DNA of 64,000 nucleotides. It comes from Defluviicoccus sp. (GTDB lineage: Bacteria; Pseudomonadota; Alphaproteobacteria; MPNO01). Each line of letters starts with the position of its first letter. The stretch's first letter is position 1. The notes below the pieces were generated by a model, which saw only the letters and a program-made list of their open reading frames with translations, did no database searches and was not told the origin of the DNA. The translations under genes and the position numbers were made by a program. Shown in pieces: positions 44,641-54,509 of the stretch. The DNA lies in the NCBI GenBank assembly GCA_028820505.1, contig JAPPIT010000043.1, forward strand, positions 1-64,000. Direction: 5' to 3'.

Positions 44641-45917
44641 ACGCTCCGACGGTCAAGGGCCGGTGCCCGTCGCTGATGTCGCCAATGGAAGCGGGCGACG
44701 GATTGCTGGTCCGCGTCAAGCCGCGCGCCGCGACGCTCGCCGCCGAACAGGCGGATGCGGTCGCCGAAGCCGCCGGCCGGTACGGCAACGGCATCGTCGA
44801 ATTGACCAACCGGGGACACCTTCAGATCCGCGGCCTGTCCCATGCCGGGATCGAAGGTCTGTGCCGGTCGATGGCGGAATCCGGGCTGGCCGGGGCGTCG
44901 CCCCGCGCGGAAGCGGTGAGGAACGTTCTGGCCGACCCGCTCGGACCGGACGACCCTCGTACCCGCTTCGATTCGCATGATCTGGCGCGCCGTCTGAGCC
45001 TCGTTCTGGAAGACGATCCGGCGTTGCACGCCCTGCCGGACAAGTTCGGCATTCTGGTCGACGCCGGGATCGCGCTGCCGCTGGCGGGCTGCACCGCCGA
45101 CATCGCGGTCCGGTCGGAAGGCGGCGGCGCGACCTTATCCCTCGGCGGCGGGGACCGGTCGTTGCCGCTCGTCGTCGAGGCCGTGGAAGATGCGGTCCGC
45201 CGCTTGCTGTCGGCGTTCTTGTCCTGGTTGGAGGATGGGGACCGGCACGACGCGTCGCGGCCTCCGCGCATGAGGACCATGGTTGCGGCCTGCGGCGCAG
45301 GCGGCGTTTTCCGGGCGGCGGGACTGCACGGGGAGACCCGACCGGACGAGCGCGCCGGCGGACCGGCGACACGTCCTCTGCCCGGTTTCGTGCAGGTGGC
45401 GGACGGACCGCGCGGTTGTTTCCTGCTGGGCGCGCCGTTCGGAGGCATCGAAGCCGAGAAGCTTGCCGAACTCGCGGAGATGGCGCGGCTCTTCTCGGAC
45501 GGGACGATCCGGATTTCCCCCTGGAGGGCCGCCGTGCTGTGCGGCGTTTCGCGGGCGGACACCCCGGCCCTTCGCGGCCGGGCCGCGAAAGCGGGATTCG
45601 TCGTGGAACCGGACGATCCTCGGGTCCGGATCGTCGCCTGCGCCGGACGCCCGCGCTGCGCCTCGGCCGAGGCCGATACGAGGGCGGACGCCGCCCTTGT
45701 CGCCGCGTCAGGTCGCATGCCGGAGGGTATCGTGCACGTTTCCGGCTGCGCCAAGGGATGCGCCCACCCCTCGCCCGCCGCGGTCGTTCTCCTCGCGACG
45801 CCGCGAGGTTACGACCTCATCCGGAACGGCGGGCCGGTCGATACGCCGGAGCGCACCGGGTTGACGCCGGAGGAAGCGGTGCACGCCCTCGCCTCGCCTC
45901 CCGGCACCGCAAGCTGA
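44637..45917 (+). CDS. cobG: Precorrin-3B synthase
   Basis: A 426-residue oxygen-dependent enzyme related to sulfite/nitrite reductases. Two ferredoxin-like halves are visible (GNGIVELTNRGHLQIRGLS and the later ISPWRAAVLCGV). A [4Fe-4S] cluster is bound by CAGRPRCASAEADTR and CAKGCAHPS near the end. It forms the ring-contraction precursor from precorrin-3A. Its presence marks the aerobic pathway. The ATG at 44637 overlaps the cobN stop. Confidence 0.93.
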   Translation: MNAPTVKGRCPSLMSPMEAGDGLLVRVKPRAATLAAEQADAVAEAAGRYGNGIVELTNRGHLQIRGLSHAGIEGLCRSMAESGLAGASPRAEAVRNVLADPLGPDDPRTRFDSHDLARRLSLVLEDDPALHALPDKFGILVDAGIALPLAGCTADIAVRSEGGGATLSLGGGDRSLPLVVEAVEDAVRRLLSAFLSWLEDGDRHDASRPPRMRTMVAACGAGGVFRAAGLHGETRPDERAGGPATRPLPGFVQVADGPRGCFLLGAPFGGIEAEKLAELAEMARLFSDGTIRISPWRAAVLCGVSRADTPALRGRAAKAGFVVEPDDPRVRIVACAGRPRCASAEADTRADAALVAASGRMPEGIVHVSGCAKGCAHPSPAAVVLLATPRGYDLIRNGGPVDTPERTGLTPEEAVHALASPPGTAS

Positions 45918-45928
45918 GCGGCGAAACG

Positions 45929-46561
45929 ATGACGGGCCGCTACGATTACGTCCGCGACGGAGCGGCGATCTACGAAAAATCCTTCGCGGCCATCCGTTCG
46001 GAAGCCGATCTTTCCGGCCTGTCCGCCTCCGAATCCCGGGTGGCGGTCCGGATGATCCACGCCTGCGGCATGGTCGATCTGACCGACGACATCCTGTTCT
46101 CGCCGGGCTTCGCGGACGTAGCGCGCAAGGCTCTGAAAGCGGGCGCGCCGATCCTGTGCGACGCGAAGATGGTCGCGAGCGGGATTACCCGGCCGCGCCT
46201 TCCGTCGGACAATGCGGTGATCTGCACACTGGGCGACGACACCGTTCCCGACCTCGCCCGGCGCCTGGGTACGACCCGGTCCGCGGCGGCGCTGGAACTG
46301 TGGCGGGACCGGCTGGGCGGCGCGGTGGTCGCGATCGGAAACGCGCCGACGGCCCTGTTCCGGCTGCTGGAGCTGCTGGACGAGGGAGCGCCTTCCCCGG
46401 CGGCGGTGATCGGCGTGCCGGTGGGTTTCGTCGGAGCGGCGGAGTCGAAGGACGCGCTGGCGGCGAGGCACGACCTGCCCTATCTCACGGTGCGCGGCCG
46501 GCGCGGCGGCAGCGCGATGGCGACGGCCGCCGTCAACGCGCTGGCGAGCGAGCGCGAATGA
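45929..46561 (+). CDS. cobH: Precorrin-8X methylmutase
   Basis: A 210-residue CobH/CbiC protein moving a methyl group from C-11 to C-12 to make hydrogenobyrinate. It shows MIHACGMVDL with the catalytic His, GAPILCDAKMVASGI, AVVAIGNAPTALF and PVGFVGAAESK. An ATG follows cobG by 11 bp; its stop overlaps cobI. Confidence 0.95.
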   Translation: MTGRYDYVRDGAAIYEKSFAAIRSEADLSGLSASESRVAVRMIHACGMVDLTDDILFSPGFADVARKALKAGAPILCDAKMVASGITRPRLPSDNAVICTLGDDTVPDLARRLGTTRSAAALELWRDRLGGAVVAIGNAPTALFRLLELLDEGAPSPAAVIGVPVGFVGAAESKDALAARHDLPYLTVRGRRGGSAMATAAVNALASERE

Positions 46562-47289
46562 GCGGCGCGGGAAAACTCTTCGGCGTCGGAGTCGGGCCGG
46601 GCGATCCCGAGTTGCTGACGCTCAAGGCGGCGCGCGTCCTGCAGGAAGCCCCGGTCGTCGCCTATTTCGCCAAGACGGGCGAGACCGGTCACGCGCGGCG
46701 GATCGCCGACGCCTGCCTGGGGCGGGACACGGAGGAACTCCGCTTCGACTACCCCTACACCACGGAAATCCCGAAACGCTCCGCCTCGTATCGCGATGCC
46801 TTGAGATCCCTTTACGACCGGGCGGCGGAGGAAGTGGGCGCAGTGCTCGAAGACGGGCGGGACGTGGCGCTGCTCTGCGAGGGAGACCCGCTGTTCTACG
46901 GTTCGTTCATGTATGTGAACGACCGGCTGGCATTCCGGTTCGACATCGAGGTGGTGCCGGGCGTGACGGCGATGTCCGCCTGCTGGAGCCGGGCGGGCGT
47001 GTCGATGGCACGGGGCGACGATTGCGTCTCGGTCCTCGCCGGCACGATGGAGGAAGGTGCGCTGCTGCAGCGCCTCCGGGCGGCGGATGCGGCCGTCGTC
47101 ATGAAGGTCGGGCGGCATTTGCCGAAAATCCGCCGAGCGCTGGACCGGGCCGGTCTGCTGGACCGCGCGGTGCTGGTGGAGCGCGGTTCGATGCCGGAAG
47201 AACGGATCGTCCCGGTCTCCGACTGCCGGGGCGGAGAGGCGCCCTATTTCTCCCTGGTCCTCGTGCCGACCGCGAGGACCGCGTCATGA
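46558..47289 (+). CDS. cobI: Precorrin-2 C20-methyltransferase
   Basis: A 243-residue SAM-dependent tetrapyrrole methyltransferase. It has FGVGVGPGDPELLTLKA at the start, LCEGDPLFYGSFMYV, EVVPGVTAM and VVMKVGRHLPK, which match CobI/CbiL. It converts precorrin-2 to precorrin-3A, feeding CobG. It overlaps neighbours at both ends by 4 bp. Confidence 0.95.
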   Translation: MSGAGKLFGVGVGPGDPELLTLKAARVLQEAPVVAYFAKTGETGHARRIADACLGRDTEELRFDYPYTTEIPKRSASYRDALRSLYDRAAEEVGAVLEDGRDVALLCEGDPLFYGSFMYVNDRLAFRFDIEVVPGVTAMSACWSRAGVSMARGDDCVSVLAGTMEEGALLQRLRAADAAVVMKVGRHLPKIRRALDRAGLLDRAVLVERGSMPEERIVPVSDCRGGEAPYFSLVLVPTARTAS

Positions 47290-48041
47290 GCGGCCGCATC
47301 CACGTCGTCGGTCTGGGGCCGGGCGACGATCGCCACCGCACGCCGGCCGCGGAAGACGCGCTGCGCGAGGCCCGCCATCTGGTGGGTTACGGGCCGTATC
47401 TCGCACGGATCGCGTTGCGCGACGGCCAGACCGCCCACGCGTCCGACAACCGGGAAGAGCTCGACCGTGCACGCCGCGCCCTGCGGCTGGCGGCGGAAGG
47501 CGAGACGGTCGCGCTGGTGTCCTCGGGCGATGCCGGCGTGTTCGCAATGGCCGCAACCCTGTTCGAGGCAATCGAGGTGGAGGGCGCTGCCGATGTCGAA
47601 ATTACGGTCGTTCCCGGCGTCACCGCAATGATCGCGGCGGCGGCCCGGACCGGCGCGCCTCTGGGCCACGATTTCTGCGCGATTTCGCTCTCCGACAATC
47701 TGAAGCCTTGGGACACCGTCCTCGCGCGGGTTCGCGCCGCCGCCGAGGCCGACTTCGTGATGGCCCTCTACAACCCGATTTCGAAGGCGCGTCCGTGGCA
47801 ATTGGGAAAGGCGCTCGAGACGTTGCGCGGCCTTCGCGCGCCGGACACGCCGGTCATCTTCGCGACGGCGGTAAGCCGGCCGGACGAGGACATCGCGGTG
47901 ACGCCGCTGTCCGACGCCCGGCCGGAGATGGCGGACATGCGGACGCTGGTGATCGTGGGCTCCAGCGAGACCCGTTGCGTTCCGCGCGGCGATGACGGCG
48001 TCTGGGTCTACACGCCGCGCAAGGCGCCGGTTCCGGCATGA
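47286..48041 (+). CDS. cobJ: Precorrin-3B C17-methyltransferase
   Basis: A 251-residue methyltransferase with IHVVGLGPGDDRHRT, VSSGDAGVFAMA, VVPGVTAMIAAAARTGAPLGHDFC and ALYNPISKARPWQL, all marks of CobJ/CbiH. It catalyses ring contraction at C-17. Its last 34 bases overlap the convergent cobK gene. Confidence 0.95.
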   Translation: MSGRIHVVGLGPGDDRHRTPAAEDALREARHLVGYGPYLARIALRDGQTAHASDNREELDRARRALRLAAEGETVALVSSGDAGVFAMAATLFEAIEVEGAADVEITVVPGVTAMIAAAARTGAPLGHDFCAISLSDNLKPWDTVLARVRAAAEADFVMALYNPISKARPWQLGKALETLRGLRAPDTPVIFATAVSRPDEDIAVTPLSDARPEMADMRTLVIVGSSETRCVPRGDDGVWVYTPRKAPVPA

Positions 48042-48778
48042 TGCGCCACCAGCCGGCGCCAGGCGTCCTCGACCGTCGGCAGGGCGGGCCCGGCCGGCGG
48101 CGGCCGGTCGACCATGACGACGGGAATCCCCAGATTTCGCGCGGCGGCGAGCTTGGCGGCCGTCGCCGGGCCGCCGGAATTCTTTGTCACGATCGTGTCG
48201 ATCCGGTGGTCCCGGAAAAGGCGCTCCTCGTCCGCCAGCGCGAACGGACCGCGCGCCGCGATGACGGTCGCGTTCGGAGGCAGGAGATCGGACGGCGGGG
48301 GATCGACGCTGCGGACGACATAGCTGTGCCGCGCCCCGTCGCGGAACGGGGCGAGGTCCTTGCGGCCGATGGTGAGGAACACGCGCCGCGGCTCCTTTCC
48401 CAACGCGTCCGCCGCGGACCCGATGTCCGGCACGTGGACCCAGCGGTCGCCCGGAACCTCCTCCCAGGCCGGACGCAGCACGGCGATACAGGGAATTCCC
48501 GCGGCGGCGGCGGCCGCGACAGCGTTGGCGGAGATCGTCGACGCAAAGGGATGGGTTGCATCCACCAGCACGTCGATCCCGTTTCGCCGGAGATAGTCCG
48601 CGAGCCCGTCCGCGCCGCCGAACCCGCCGATCCGGTTCTCCAGCGGCGAGGGCGCGGGCGACCGCGTCATGCCGGCGAGCGACAGGGTTCCCTCGAAGCG
48701 GTCGTCCCCGGCGGCCAGCCGGGCCAGTTCGCGGGCCTCGGTCGTCCCGCCGAGCAAGAGGAGTTTCAGTCGTGACAC
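48008..48778 (-). CDS. cobK: Precorrin-6A reductase
   Basis: A 256-residue NADPH-dependent reductase (CbiJ/CobK). It has LLLGGTTEARELARLAA near the start, VLVDATHPFASTISANA and VTKNSGGPATAAKLAAAR, the conserved cofactor and substrate parts. It starts at GTG 48778, and that start overlaps the divergent cobL start (GTG 48772) by 7 bp. It is the only minus-strand gene inside a plus-strand methyltransferase run. Confidence 0.93.
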   Translation of the reverse strand: MSRLKLLLLGGTTEARELARLAAGDDRFEGTLSLAGMTRSPAPSPLENRIGGFGGADGLADYLRRNGIDVLVDATHPFASTISANAVAAAAAAGIPCIAVLRPAWEEVPGDRWVHVPDIGSAADALGKEPRRVFLTIGRKDLAPFRDGARHSYVVRSVDPPPSDLLPPNATVIAARGPFALADEERLFRDHRIDTIVTKNSGGPATAAKLAAARNLGIPVVMVDRPPPAGPALPTVEDAWRRLVAHHAGTGALRGV

Positions 48779-50025
48779 CGTCCGGCTCTCCCGCGCCGAC
48801 GGAAAGCGCCGGTCCCGTCCGGCGATGGCTGTCGATTATCGGGGTCGGCGAGGACGGCGTCGAGGGACTGTCCGCCGCGGCCAGGCGCGCGGTCGAAGAC
48901 GCCGAGATGGTCTTCGGCGGGCAACGCCATCTGCGCTTGCTGTCGAACCTGATCCGGGGGGAAGCGGTCGCATGGCCGAGCCCGATCCGCTCCGCCATCC
49001 CGGAGATCGAGGCGCTGAGAGGAACACGGGTCGCCGTGTTGGCATCCGGCGACCCCTTCCACCACGGAATCGGCTCGCTGCTCACCGAGGCGGTGGCAAC
49101 GGACGAAACCGCCGTGTTCGCGGCGCCGTCCTCGTTCAGCCTCACGGCAGGCCGCATGGGCTGGGCGGTCCAGGATGCGGAGCTGGTATCGCTCTGCGGT
49201 CATCCCATCGAGACGATTCTTCCCCATCTACAGCCCTCGCGGCGCCTGCTCGTTCTCTCGGCGGACGAGACGACGCCGTGCGCGGTCGCGCACTTGCTGA
49301 GCCGGCACGGGTTCGGCGCCAGCCGGATCGCCGTACTGGAAGCGTTGGGCGGGCCGTCGGAGCGGGTGCGGGCGTGCCGTGCCGACGCGTTCGATCTCGC
49401 GGACGTCGCGCGGCTGAACACGATGGCGATCGCCGTCGAGGCGGAGAACGAAGCACGGGTCATCCCGTTGGGCGCTGGTCTGGACGACGCGCTGTTCGAG
49501 ACCGACGGCATGCTGACCAAGCGCGAAATCCGGGCGGTGACGCTCTCCAGCCTCGCCCCCCGCGCGGGCGATCTCCTCTGGGACATCGGCACGGGCTCGG
49601 GCTCGGTCGCGATCGAGTGGCTTCTCGCCCATCCGGCCAACCGGGCGATCGGCGTGGAGCGGCGCGAGGACAGGGCCGCGCGGGCGAGAGAGAACGCCGC
49701 CGCGCTCGGCGTGCCCCGCCTTCGGGTCATCGTCGGCGAAGCGCCCGGCGCGCTCGCCTCCCTGCCGGCGCCCGACGCGGTCTTCGTCGGCGGCGGAGTC
49801 GCCCGGGACGGCACGCTGGAGGCCGCCTGGGACACGCTCTCTTCGGGCGGCCGCCTGGTGGCGAACAGCGTCACACTGGAAAGCGACATGGTCCTCGGCG
49901 GGTTCGTCGGAAAGGCAGGCGGCACGCTCACGCGGCTCTCGGTCGAACGTCTCGACCGGATCGGCGGGGTGCGGGGGTTCCGCCCGGCGATGACGGTTAC
50001 GCAACTGCGGGCGACGAAGCCGTGA
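48772..50025 (+). CDS. cobL: Precorrin-6Y C5,15-methyltransferase (decarboxylating)
   Basis: A 417-residue fused CbiE-CbiT protein. The N-terminal CbiE-like methyltransferase has [15 protein letters not shown] and [14 protein letters not shown]. The C-terminal CbiT-like domain, from about residue 225, has [18 protein letters not shown] and IVGEAPGAL. It methylates C-5 and C-15 and decarboxylates. GTG at 48772 is preceded by GAGGAG. Its stop overlaps the next gene by 4 bp. Confidence 0.94.
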   Translation: MTPSGSPAPTESAGPVRRWLSIIGVGEDGVEGLSAAARRAVEDAEMVFGGQRHLRLLSNLIRGEAVAWPSPIRSAIPEIEALRGTRVAVLASGDPFHHGIGSLLTEAVATDETAVFAAPSSFSLTAGRMGWAVQDAELVSLCGHPIETILPHLQPSRRLLVLSADETTPCAVAHLLSRHGFGASRIAVLEALGGPSERVRACRADAFDLADVARLNTMAIAVEAENEARVIPLGAGLDDALFETDGMLTKREIRAVTLSSLAPRAGDLLWDIGTGSGSVAIEWLLAHPANRAIGVERREDRAARARENAAALGVPRLRVIVGEAPGALASLPAPDAVFVGGGVARDGTLEAAWDTLSSGGRLVANSVTLESDMVLGGFVGKAGGTLTRLSVERLDRIGGVRGFRPAMTVTQLRATKP

Positions 50026-50405
50026 TCGTCGTCGGGATCGGGTGCCGCCGGGGCAGCCCCGCGGCCCGGATCGCCGAGGCGGTCGGCGACGCGCTCGCGA
50101 AGGCGGGAATACCGGTCGACCGCGTCGACGCCCTCGCGACCCCCGAATTCAAGGAGCAGGAGGCCGGGATCGTGGATGCCGCCGCACGGTTGGGCCTGCC
50201 GCTCCGGCCGGTCGACCGATCGCGGCTGGACGCGGTTCAGCCGCTTTGCGCCACCCGCTCGGAGAGAGTCGAGGCGGCGACCGGGCTGGGCGCGGTCTCC
50301 GAAGCCGCCGCCCTCGCCGCCGCGGGTCGCAACGCCACGCTGGTGCTGACCCGGATCGCGCGCGGTGGGGTCACCTGCGCCGTGGCGCGCGGAGACGGCG
50401 CGTGA
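50022..50405 (+). CDS. cobE: Cobalamin biosynthesis protein CobE
   Basis: A 127-residue protein resembling the C-terminal domain of CbiG. It has [11 protein letters not shown] at the start, [12 protein letters not shown], and [15 protein letters not shown] near residue 87. The role in the aerobic pathway is not fully settled; it may bind or pass an intermediate. GTG start overlapping cobL, and a stop overlapping cobM. Confidence 0.88.
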   Translation: MIVVGIGCRRGSPAARIAEAVGDALAKAGIPVDRVDALATPEFKEQEAGIVDAAARLGLPLRPVDRSRLDAVQPLCATRSERVEAATGLGAVSEAAALAAAGRNATLVLTRIARGGVTCAVARGDGA

Positions 50406-51166
50406 CGGCCCATTTCATCGGCGCCGGACCGGGAGCCCCGGACCTGATCACCCTTCGAGGCCGCGAATTGCTGAGCCGCTGTCCGGTGTGCCTCTACGCG
50501 GGATCGCTGGTGCATCGCGGCATCCTTGCCCACTGTCCGGCGGGGGCGAAGATCGTCGATACCGCGCCGATGAGCCTCGACGAGATCGTCGGGGAGATCC
50601 GCGCCGCCCACGAATCGGGAGTGGACGTCGCCCGGCTGCACTCGGGCGACCTCTCGGTCTGGAGCGCGGTGGGCGAACAGTTCCGCCGGCTCGACCGGCT
50701 CGGCATTCCCTATACGATGACGCCGGGCGTTCCCGCATTCGCCGCCTCGGCCGCGGCGCTGCGGCGCGAGCTCACCCTTCCGGGAATCGCGCAATCGCTG
50801 GTGCTCACCCGTACGTCCGGCCGCGCCTCGAAGATGCCGGAGCGCGAGACCCTCGAAACGTTCGCGGCCTCGGGCGCCACGCTCGCGCTGCACCTCTCGG
50901 TTCATGCGCTGGACAGGGTCGTGGCGGCACTCCTTCCCCATTACGGTGCGGACTGTCCGGTCGCGATCGTCTGCCGCGCGAGCTGGCCGGAGGAGCAGAT
51001 CGTCCGCGGGACGCTTCGCACCATCGAGGCGGCGGTTGCCGCGACGCCCATCGAGCGGACGGCGACCATACTGGTCGGACCCGTGCTGGCGGCCGAGGAT
51101 TTCGGAGAGAGCGCGCTCTACGACCCGGACTACCGCCGGCGTTTCCGGCAGGGTCCGACCGGATGA
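50402..51166 (+). CDS. cobM: Precorrin-4 C11-methyltransferase
   Basis: A 254-residue methyltransferase with [43 protein letters not shown] and [17 protein letters not shown], the CobM/CbiF pattern. It adds the C-11 methyl. GTG start at 50402. It converges with cbiD, 2 bp apart. Confidence 0.95.
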   Translation: MTAHFIGAGPGAPDLITLRGRELLSRCPVCLYAGSLVHRGILAHCPAGAKIVDTAPMSLDEIVGEIRAAHESGVDVARLHSGDLSVWSAVGEQFRRLDRLGIPYTMTPGVPAFAASAAALRRELTLPGIAQSLVLTRTSGRASKMPERETLETFAASGATLALHLSVHALDRVVAALLPHYGADCPVAIVCRASWPEEQIVRGTLRTIEAAVAATPIERTATILVGPVLAAEDFGESALYDPDYRRRFRQGPTG

Positions 51167-51168
51167 CG

Positions 51169-52281
51169 CTAGCCGGGAGCCTCTCCGGCGAGCCTGCCGT
51201 CCCGGTCGAAGATCAGGACATCGATCTCGATCTCGGTTCCGGCGACCGTCGCCTCGGCGGTGCGCCGGGCGGCGCGCGCGATTTCGTCGCCGAGCGCCAG
51301 CCCCTCCCCCTCCGCGATCCGGAAGGCGAGCGCCGTCGTGTTCGCTTCCGCGATCGCCTTGGCGGCCGACTCGCTCGCGCCCACCTCCCGCGCCACGGCG
51401 GCAAGCGCCGGCAGATCGACGGCGCCCTTGCGCGAATGGAGATCGAGCCGGCCCTGGGCGAGCTTCGTCATCTTCGCCACGCCGCCGGCGACGGTCACGC
51501 GCGGCACGGGGTGCCTGCGCAGGTATTTGAGCATCCCGCCGACGAAATCGCCCATGTCGATCAGCGCGGATTCGGGAAGATCGTAGTGGCGCTGAACCGC
51601 CGCTTCGGAGGTCGAGCCCGTCGCGCCGGCGATATGGGTCAGGCCGGTCGCGCGGGCAACGTCTATTCCGCTGTAGATCGAGTGGATCCACGCGGCGCAG
51701 GAGTAGGGAACGACGATCCCGGTCGTCCCGAGGATGGAGAGACCGCCCACGATCCCGAGACGCGGGTTCATCGTTTTCCCGGCCAGCTCCTCGCCGCCCG
51801 GAATGGAGACCTCGACCTCCGCGTCGCCCGGCACGCCATGGGCTTCGGCGACCTCGGCGATGGCGGCGGCGATCATCTGCCGCGGCACCGGGTTGATCGC
51901 GGGCTCGCCCGGTTCGACCGGCAATCCGGGCTTGGTCACCGTGCCGACACCGGGCCCCGCCCGGAATTGCACGCCGCCCCGGGATTTCCGCACCGTGACC
52001 TCGACCAAGGCGCCGTGGGTCACGTCGGGATCGTCTCCGGCATCCTTGACCACCGCCGCCGTCGCCGCCCCCGGCGCGAGCTCATGGCGCGCCAGCACGA
52101 AGTCGGCCCGGCCGCCGCGCGGCAGGGTAACCGTCACCGGATCCTCGAACGTGCCGGTCAGCAGGGCGCCGAAGGCCGATTTCGCGGCCGCGGTGGCGCA
52201 GGCCCCCGTGGTCCAGCCCCGCCGCAGCGATCGTTCGCGTACCATCGCACTGGAGATAGAGGTTTGCCGCGCGGCTGTCAT
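51169..52281 (-). CDS. cbiD: Cobalt-precorrin-5B C1-methyltransferase (CbiD type)
   Basis: A 370-residue protein with the CbiD opening RRGWTTGACATAAAKSAFGA and later FRAGPGVGTVTKPGL, GEPAINPVPRQMI and GLSILGTTGIVVP. In the anaerobic pathway it methylates C-1. Here it sits among aerobic genes, and no cobF (precorrin-6A synthase) is present in the window; it is therefore the likely substitute. It diverges from cobA with an 17 bp gap. Confidence 0.93.
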   Translation of the reverse strand: MTAARQTSISSAMVRERSLRRGWTTGACATAAAKSAFGALLTGTFEDPVTVTLPRGGRADFVLARHELAPGAATAAVVKDAGDDPDVTHGALVEVTVRKSRGGVQFRAGPGVGTVTKPGLPVEPGEPAINPVPRQMIAAAIAEVAEAHGVPGDAEVEVSIPGGEELAGKTMNPRLGIVGGLSILGTTGIVVPYSCAAWIHSIYSGIDVARATGLTHIAGATGSTSEAAVQRHYDLPESALIDMGDFVGGMLKYLRRHPVPRVTVAGGVAKMTKLAQGRLDLHSRKGAVDLPALAAVAREVGASESAAKAIAEANTTALAFRIAEGEGLALGDEIARAARRTAEATVAGTEIEIDVLIFDRDGRLAGEAPG

Positions 52282-52298
52282 CGGGCTATGGCATCCCG

Positions 52299-53108
52299 AT
52301 GATCGGCGAAAAGCTGGAAAGCATGCTGGACGGCAGCCCGGCGTTCGAGCCCGGCACCGTGTGGCTGGTCGGCGCCGGGCCGGGCGATCCGGGCTACCTC
52401 ACCGTGAACGCGCTGCGCGCCCTCCAGCAGGCGGACACGATCCTGCACGATGCGCTCATCGACGACCGCATCCTCGACCTCGCGCGGCCGGAGGCCGCGA
52501 GAGTCTATTCCGGGAAGCGGGCGGGCGAACATTCGATCGACCGGACGGCCCTTTGCGCCCGCATGGTCGAACTCGCGCGGTCGGGCCAGAGGGTGCTCCG
52601 GCTGAAGGGCGGCGATCCGATGATCTTCGGGCGCGGCGGCGAGGAAATCCTGAAGCTCGCCGAAGCCGGGATCCCGTTCCGGATCGTCCCGGGTGTCACC
52701 GCGGGACTCGCGGCCATGGCGGTGGCGACGATCCCCGCCACCCAGCGCGACGTCAACCGCGCGGTGGTGCTGGCGACCGGACACGCGGCGTCCGACGCCG
52801 ACGAGACGGACTGGGCGGCGCTCGCCCGGCTGGGACAGCCCTTGGTCCTCTACATGGCGCTGCGGCGGCTCGACCGGATCGCCGGGGAACTCATCGCGGG
52901 CGGCATGGTCCGGGAAACGCCGCTCGCGGTGATCGCGTCGGCGACGCGGTCGGACGAGGACATTCTGGTGTCCACGCTCGGCACCGTCTCCGAGGACAGG
53001 AAACGCCATCCGATCGAACCGCCGGCAGTGGTCGTCATCGGGGAGATCGTGACCATGCGCGAACGGTTGCTGCGCATCGCGCCGGCCTTCGCGGGGGCGC
53101 TTGCTTGA
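52299..53108 (+). CDS. cobA: Uroporphyrinogen-III C-methyltransferase
   Basis: A 269-residue SUMT enzyme: VWLVGAGPGDPGYLTVNAL, ADTILHDALI, LRLKGGDPMIFGRGGEE and VTAGLAAMAVATIP, ending IGEIV. It makes precorrin-2, the entry point to the corrin branch. It overlaps cobB by 4 bp (TTGA). Confidence 0.95.
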   Translation: MIGEKLESMLDGSPAFEPGTVWLVGAGPGDPGYLTVNALRALQQADTILHDALIDDRILDLARPEAARVYSGKRAGEHSIDRTALCARMVELARSGQRVLRLKGGDPMIFGRGGEEILKLAEAGIPFRIVPGVTAGLAAMAVATIPATQRDVNRAVVLATGHAASDADETDWAALARLGQPLVLYMALRRLDRIAGELIAGGMVRETPLAVIASATRSDEDILVSTLGTVSEDRKRHPIEPPAVVVIGEIVTMRERLLRIAPAFAGALA

Positions 53109-54439
53109 CGGCCTCGGCGTTGCTGATCGGCGCGCCCCGTTCGGGGGCCGGCAAAACGACGCTGGCGATCGGCATTATCGCCGCGCTTTCCCGGCGCGGA
53201 CGGCGGGTGCGCGCGCTGAAATGCGGACCGGACTACATCGACTCGGCATTTCATGCCGCCGCCAGCGGCGCGGACTGCGCGAATGTCGACAGTTGGGCGA
53301 TGTCGCCCGGTCACATGTCGGCAATTCTGCATTCGACGGCGGCGGAAAACGACATTCTGGTCGTCGAATCGGCGATGGGCCTGTTCGACGGCATCGCCGG
53401 CAATCGCGGGCGCTCCGGCGCGGCATCCGATATCGCCATCCGTTTCGGCATTCCCGTCATCCTCGCGATCGACATTGCGGGACAGGCGCAGTCGGCGGGC
53501 GCGGTCGCCAGGGGATTCGCGACGTTCGATGCCGGCCTGGAGGTGGCGGGCGCGATCCTGAACGGGGTCGCCAGCGAGCGTCACCTCCGGACCGCCTCCG
53601 AAGGGCTGGAAGCGGCCGGAATTGCGCGCCTGGGCTGGCTGCCGCGAGAGGAGCGCCTCGCGTTCCCGGATCGGCATCTGGGCCTCGTCCAGGCGCGGGA
53701 GCGGCACGATCTGGCGGGCGAGATCGAAGCCCTTGCCGATCGGGTTGCCGACACCGTCGATCTCGACCGGGTGGAAGCCCTCGCCCGACCGCCGCTGGAC
53801 GCGGGCGAGTCCGACGCGGCGGCTCGCTTCGCCACATGCGCGCTCGACCCGCCCGGCCAGCGTATCGCGCTCGCGGAAGACGACGCGTTCTCGTTCTTTT
53901 ACGCCCACATGGCGGCGGCGTGGCGCGAACGGGGCGCGGACATCGTCCGCTTCTCCCCGCTCGCCGACGAGCCGCCGCCCGAGGATTGCGACTGCTGCTG
54001 GCTGCCGGGCGGGTACCCGGAGCTTCACGCGAGCCGGATCGCGGCCGCGCGGCGGTTCCTGGAGGGGCTGAAAGCCTTCGCCGATACCCGTCCCGTGCAC
54101 GGCGAATGCGGCGGCTACATGGTCCTCGGCAGGACGCTGGAAGATGCGGACGGCGAGGTCCACGAAATGGCGGGCCTGATGGGGCATCGCACGAGCTTCA
54201 GGGACCGGAAGCTGCATCTCGGATACCGGCGCGCGGCGATCGGCCGGGATTGCGTGCTGGGGCGCGCGGGGACGGCCTTGCGCGGCCACGAGTTCCACTA
54301 TGCGACGCCGCTGGACGAGGGGGTGGACGAAGCCTTCCTGACCGTCTTCGACGGCGAAGGCAGGAAACTCGCGAGCGGCGGCGGACGGCGCGGCAACGTG
54401 ACGGGGACGTTCTTTCACGCCATCTCACGGGAGACCTGA
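53105..54439 (+). CDS. cobB: Hydrogenobyrinate (cobyrinate) a,c-diamide synthase
   Basis: A 444-residue glutamine amidotransferase. It opens with LLIGAPRSGAGKTTLAIG (P-loop) and KCGPDYIDSAFH, then VESAMGLFDGIAG. The glutaminase domain contains HGECGGYMVLG near residue 340 with its Cys, and ends RGHEFHYATP and ASGGGRRGNVTGTFFH. A TTG at 53105, overlapping the cobA stop, is the best start; TTG 53117 is an alternative. It is the last biosynthetic gene before the first cbtB. Confidence 0.93.
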   Translation: MTASALLIGAPRSGAGKTTLAIGIIAALSRRGRRVRALKCGPDYIDSAFHAAASGADCANVDSWAMSPGHMSAILHSTAAENDILVVESAMGLFDGIAGNRGRSGAASDIAIRFGIPVILAIDIAGQAQSAGAVARGFATFDAGLEVAGAILNGVASERHLRTASEGLEAAGIARLGWLPREERLAFPDRHLGLVQARERHDLAGEIEALADRVADTVDLDRVEALARPPLDAGESDAAARFATCALDPPGQRIALAEDDAFSFFYAHMAAAWRERGADIVRFSPLADEPPPEDCDCCWLPGGYPELHASRIAAARRFLEGLKAFADTRPVHGECGGYMVLGRTLEDADGEVHEMAGLMGHRTSFRDRKLHLGYRRAAIGRDCVLGRAGTALRGHEFHYATPLDEGVDEAFLTVFDGEGRKLASGGGRRGNVTGTFFHAISRET

Positions 54440-54509
54440 ACCGCCCTCGCGGCTTGACCGCATTCGGGGCGAAGGGCTATTGCTTGAGGGTGCGGCCAGG
54501 GTAACGCGC

